A DNA stretch of 64,000 nucleotides from Saccharomycopsis fibuligera x Saccharomycopsis cf. fibuligera (Eukaryota; Ascomycota; Saccharomycetes; Ascoideales; Saccharomycopsidaceae): positions 2,170,001 to 2,234,000 of the forward strand of contig CP012811.1 in the NCBI GenBank assembly GCA_001936135.1. Direction: 5' to 3'. Position 1 is the first letter of the stretch; every line of letters starts with the position of its first letter. The notes below the pieces were generated by a model. That model made no database searches. It was not told where the DNA came from and worked only from the letters and a program-made list of their open reading frames with translations. A program made the translations under genes and the position numbers. This document shows positions 62,401 to 64,000 of this stretch, piece by piece.

Positions 62401-64000
62401 CAGTCTTTGACAGCTAAAATTGGTGACAACAAGAAATTGACTCTGGAAATTGAAACTTTGCAAAAGAAATTACAGGACAACCAATCAAACCGTGCCATGT
62501 TGAATGCTAGAGAAAAAGAATTCAATGATACATTAAACGCTACGAAAGGTGAATACATTTCTCAAATCGATGCATTGAATGCTGATTTGGCACAAACCAA
62601 ATTGAATTATAAAGAATCTGAAGGTAAATTGAAGAGATTGCTCAAAGAGCAATCTGAATTGAAGGAAACTGTTCAACAGAACATTGAAGAATTGAACCAA
62701 GCTAGGGATCAATTGGCCAAATATGACAACAATGAACAAGACTTAAAGAAGACTATCACTCAATTGAAACAAGAAATTATTGCTTTGACAGGTCAAGGTC
62801 TTGGTCAACAAGCAGTCAGTGATCATCTCCGTAGCGGTAATGGTTTCGGTAAGGCAGCATATTTTGGTAACTCCAAGAATAGACACAGTATGACAGGTTC
62901 TGCATGGGCTGACTCTAGGGGTATTGGTGGTGACTTTGGTCCAAGACCAGTATCGGTTATGCCGGTTTCCAACAAGGAAGAAGATAGTAACAACTTGGAC
63001 GCCATTAATGAAGAATTGTGGAAAATGTTGCAAGATAGCAAAACTTTGCACAAGGAAATTATTGATGGTTTGTTGAAGGGATTGAAGATTCCGCCTGCAA
63101 ATGTTGCCGCCGATTTGACTAGAAAAGAAGTCTTGTTCCCAGCAAGAATTATCATTATAATTTTGTCTGATATGTGGAGATTAGGCTTGACTAAGGACTC
63201 TGAAGACTTTTTGGGTGAAGTATTGTCAGTTATTCAAACGATTGTTACAGGCTTGAAAGATGAAGACGTTGTTTCATATGGTGCATTCTGGTTGTCTAAC
63301 ACTCATGAATTGTACTCTTTTGTTTCTTACGCACAATCCACTATCATTGCTAATGACAACATATCAAGTGAATTGAGTGAAAGAGAATACAATGAATATT
63401 TGAATTTGGTCGCTGTTGTCAAGGAAGATTTTGAATCTTTGAGTTACAATATCTACAACTTGTGGATGAAAAAGATGGAAAAAGACTTGGAAAAGAAAGC
63501 AGTTTCAGCTGTTGTGTTGTCTCAATCCTTGCCAGGATTCATGGCTCAAGAGTCATCACCTTTCTTGTCCAAGGTATTTTCCCAGGGAGTACAATACAAG
63601 ATGGATGATATAATCAGTTTCTTTAATAACGTTTACTGGTCCATGAAAACTTACTTCATCGAAGCTGAAGTGCAAAATGAGGTTATTACTGAACTTTTGC
63701 GTTTTGTTGATGCTATATGTTTTAATGACATGATTATGAGAAGAAACTTTTTGTCTTGGAAACGTGGGTTGCAATTAAATTATAACGTTACTAGATTGGA
63801 AGAATGGTGTAAATCTCATGATATTGTTGAAGGTTCTAGCTACTTGGTTCACTTATTACAGGCTGCTAAACTATTGCAATTGAGAAAGAACACTATGGAA
63901 GACATCGAAATTATTTATGAGATTTGTTATGCTTTGAAACCATCTCAAATTCAAAAATTGGTTTCTCAATATTTTGTTGCTGATTATGAAGCACCAATTG
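59494..64000 (+). CDS. MYO2: Class V myosin Myo2, C-terminus beyond the window
   Basis: The frame runs from the ATG at 59494 to the right edge without a stop, 1502 codons seen (S. cerevisiae Myo2 has 1574 residues). Order of parts: SH3-like N-terminus (GTRCWFPDKKLGFIAAEV), motor domain about 70-780 with P-loop GESGAGKT at 168-175, the switch region NDNSSRFGKYLEI, VLDIYGFEHFKTNSFEQF and the actin/loop-2 area (Ala/Lys/Gly-rich), then six IQ motifs (about 790-930), coiled coil (about 950-1100) and the globular cargo-binding tail with DIL domain. It carries secretory vesicles, vacuole, peroxisomes and spindle-orienting cargo along actin cables to the bud. Its one visible CTG codon (near 62443) is in the coiled coil. 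Motor motifs are all intact. Confidence 0.97.
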   Translation, partial: MSATYEPGTRCWFPDKKLGFIAAEVSGNEKLENNKIKLTLKFENGDEPKELILASLDEEKEKNLPALRNPPILEAAEDLTSLSYLNEPAVLQAIKVRYAQLNIYTYSGIVLIATNPFQKVDQLYSPDIIQAYAGKSRGEMEPHLFAIAEDAYRCMKRDNKNQTIVVSGESGAGKTVSAKFIMRYFASVETNDESTPNVMSSTHDHTDMSEVEKQILATNPIMESFGNAKTTRNDNSSRFGKYLEILFDKDTSIIGARIRTYLLERSRLVFQPTSERNYHIFYQLLEGLTEDQKAELSLTTVEDYSYLNQGGDSKIPNVDDKKEFVDTSNALSLIGINEEIQFEVWRILAALLHLGNIQITATRNDALLASDEPNLLLACKLLGLDAGEFAKWIVKKQIVTRSEKITTNLSHNQAMVARDSVSKFIYSYLFDWLVNFVNNDLCAPEILQHYKTFIGVLDIYGFEHFKTNSFEQFCINYANEKLQQEFNQHVFKLEQEEYVKEKIEWSFINFSDNRPCINLIEARLGILALLDEESRLPAGSDESWTQKMYQQLDKPPTNDFFKKPRFGGNKFVVSHYAIDVEYDSEGFIEKNRDTVSDGHLETLKETTNTRLKDIIDTVERLNEEVQKQKEAEAAAAKPKPKFGAGRAAGFGAKTVNRKPTLGSIFKKSLIDLMSTINSTNVHYIRCIKPNEQKKAWEFDSLMVLSQLRACGVLETIRISCAGFPTRWTYEEFAQRYHILVSSEFYVDVLNGKKSSPEDVRALCNKILQVTVQDSQKYQLGETKIFFKAGMLGYLEKLRSNRLNSAAVLIQKNIRARVYRQQFLQIRASIVKLQALVKGYNRRKRIRQEIEEHSAIVLQTFFRGFLARRNFALARKTIIDIQCIFRAKKAKQSTIDLRERQAAVVIQNAWRSFAGRLEFRNYVKAAVLIQSCIRRKLAYRELQKLKEEAKSVNHLQEVSYRLENKVIELTQSLTAKIGDNKKLTLEIETLQKKLQDNQSNRAMLNAREKEFNDTLNATKGEYISQIDALNADLAQTKLNYKESEGKLKRLLKEQSELKETVQQNIEELNQARDQLAKYDNNEQDLKKTITQLKQEIIALTGQGLGQQAVSDHLRSGNGFGKAAYFGNSKNRHSMTGSAWADSRGIGGDFGPRPVSVMPVSNKEEDSNNLDAINEELWKMLQDSKTLHKEIIDGLLKGLKIPPANVAADLTRKEVLFPARIIIIILSDMWRLGLTKDSEDFLGEVLSVIQTIVTGLKDEDVVSYGAFWLSNTHELYSFVSYAQSTIIANDNISSELSEREYNEYLNLVAVVKEDFESLSYNIYNLWMKKMEKDLEKKAVSAVVLSQSLPGFMAQESSPFLSKVFSQGVQYKMDDIISFFNNVYWSMKTYFIEAEVQNEVITELLRFVDAICFNDMIMRRNFLSWKRGLQLNYNVTRLEEWCKSHDIVEGSSYLVHLLQAAKLLQLRKNTMEDIEIIYEICYALKPSQIQKLVSQYFVADYEAPI

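Overview
The window is nuclear DNA of a budding yeast (Saccharomycotina). Genes are dense and mostly without introns. Intergenic DNA is AT-rich, with many A/T homopolymers and microsatellites. The three introns I resolved are short and close to the 5' end, with GTATGT-type donors (one is GTAGGT) and AG acceptors. Nearly every gene has a clear yeast orthologue. CTG codons look very scarce: I found one in about 1,500 codons of MYO2. That, with a Candida-like Lsp1 sequence, suggests a yeast of the CUG-Ser (CTG) clade or a close neighbour. I saw no codon that proves how CUG is read, so the lineage is inference. I found no LTR retrotransposon, DNA transposon, viral copy or CRISPR array.

Layout. 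1-4.5 kb: a small zinc-finger/tail-anchor protein and a TMEM205-like membrane protein in loose, microsatellite-rich DNA. 4.5-19.1 kb: a minus-strand block of RAP1 (telomere and promoter binding), RET1 (RNA polymerase III second-largest subunit), ERT1 (gluconeogenic zinc-cluster regulator), TFS1-like (PEBP, carboxypeptidase Y inhibitor) and VPS1 (dynamin GTPase). 19.4-34.1 kb: a VPS73/YBR241C-type sugar transporter, MGR3-like, POP1 (RNase P/MRP), SAK1 (Snf1-activating kinase), RFA3 and TAF1. 34.1-40.5 kb: tRNA-Arg(UCU), LSP1 (eisosome) and SYM1 (mitochondrial inner membrane).

40.5-45.6 kb is a gene-free stretch of about 5.1 kb, the longest in the window. It is followed by two tandem cell-surface genes (45.6-47.4 and 48.5-52.3 kb). 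Both encode Ser/Thr- or Asn-rich GPI-type wall proteins, and in both the signal peptide lies out of frame with the main body. This accessory segment is the most unusual part of the window. 53.1-64 kb returns to housekeeping genes: a 2-oxoglutarate/Fe(II) oxygenase, a YET/BAP31 homologue, GCV3 and BOL1 in the convergent order I recall from S. cerevisiae chromosome I, a probable BOL1 remnant, and MYO2, which runs off the right edge.

Two themes recur. One is carbon and energy control (ERT1, SAK1, a sugar transporter, GCV3, SYM1, MGR3). The other is the cell surface and polarity (LSP1, MYO2, VPS1, the two wall proteins). The neighbours look like ordinary yeast gene order rather than a pathway cluster.
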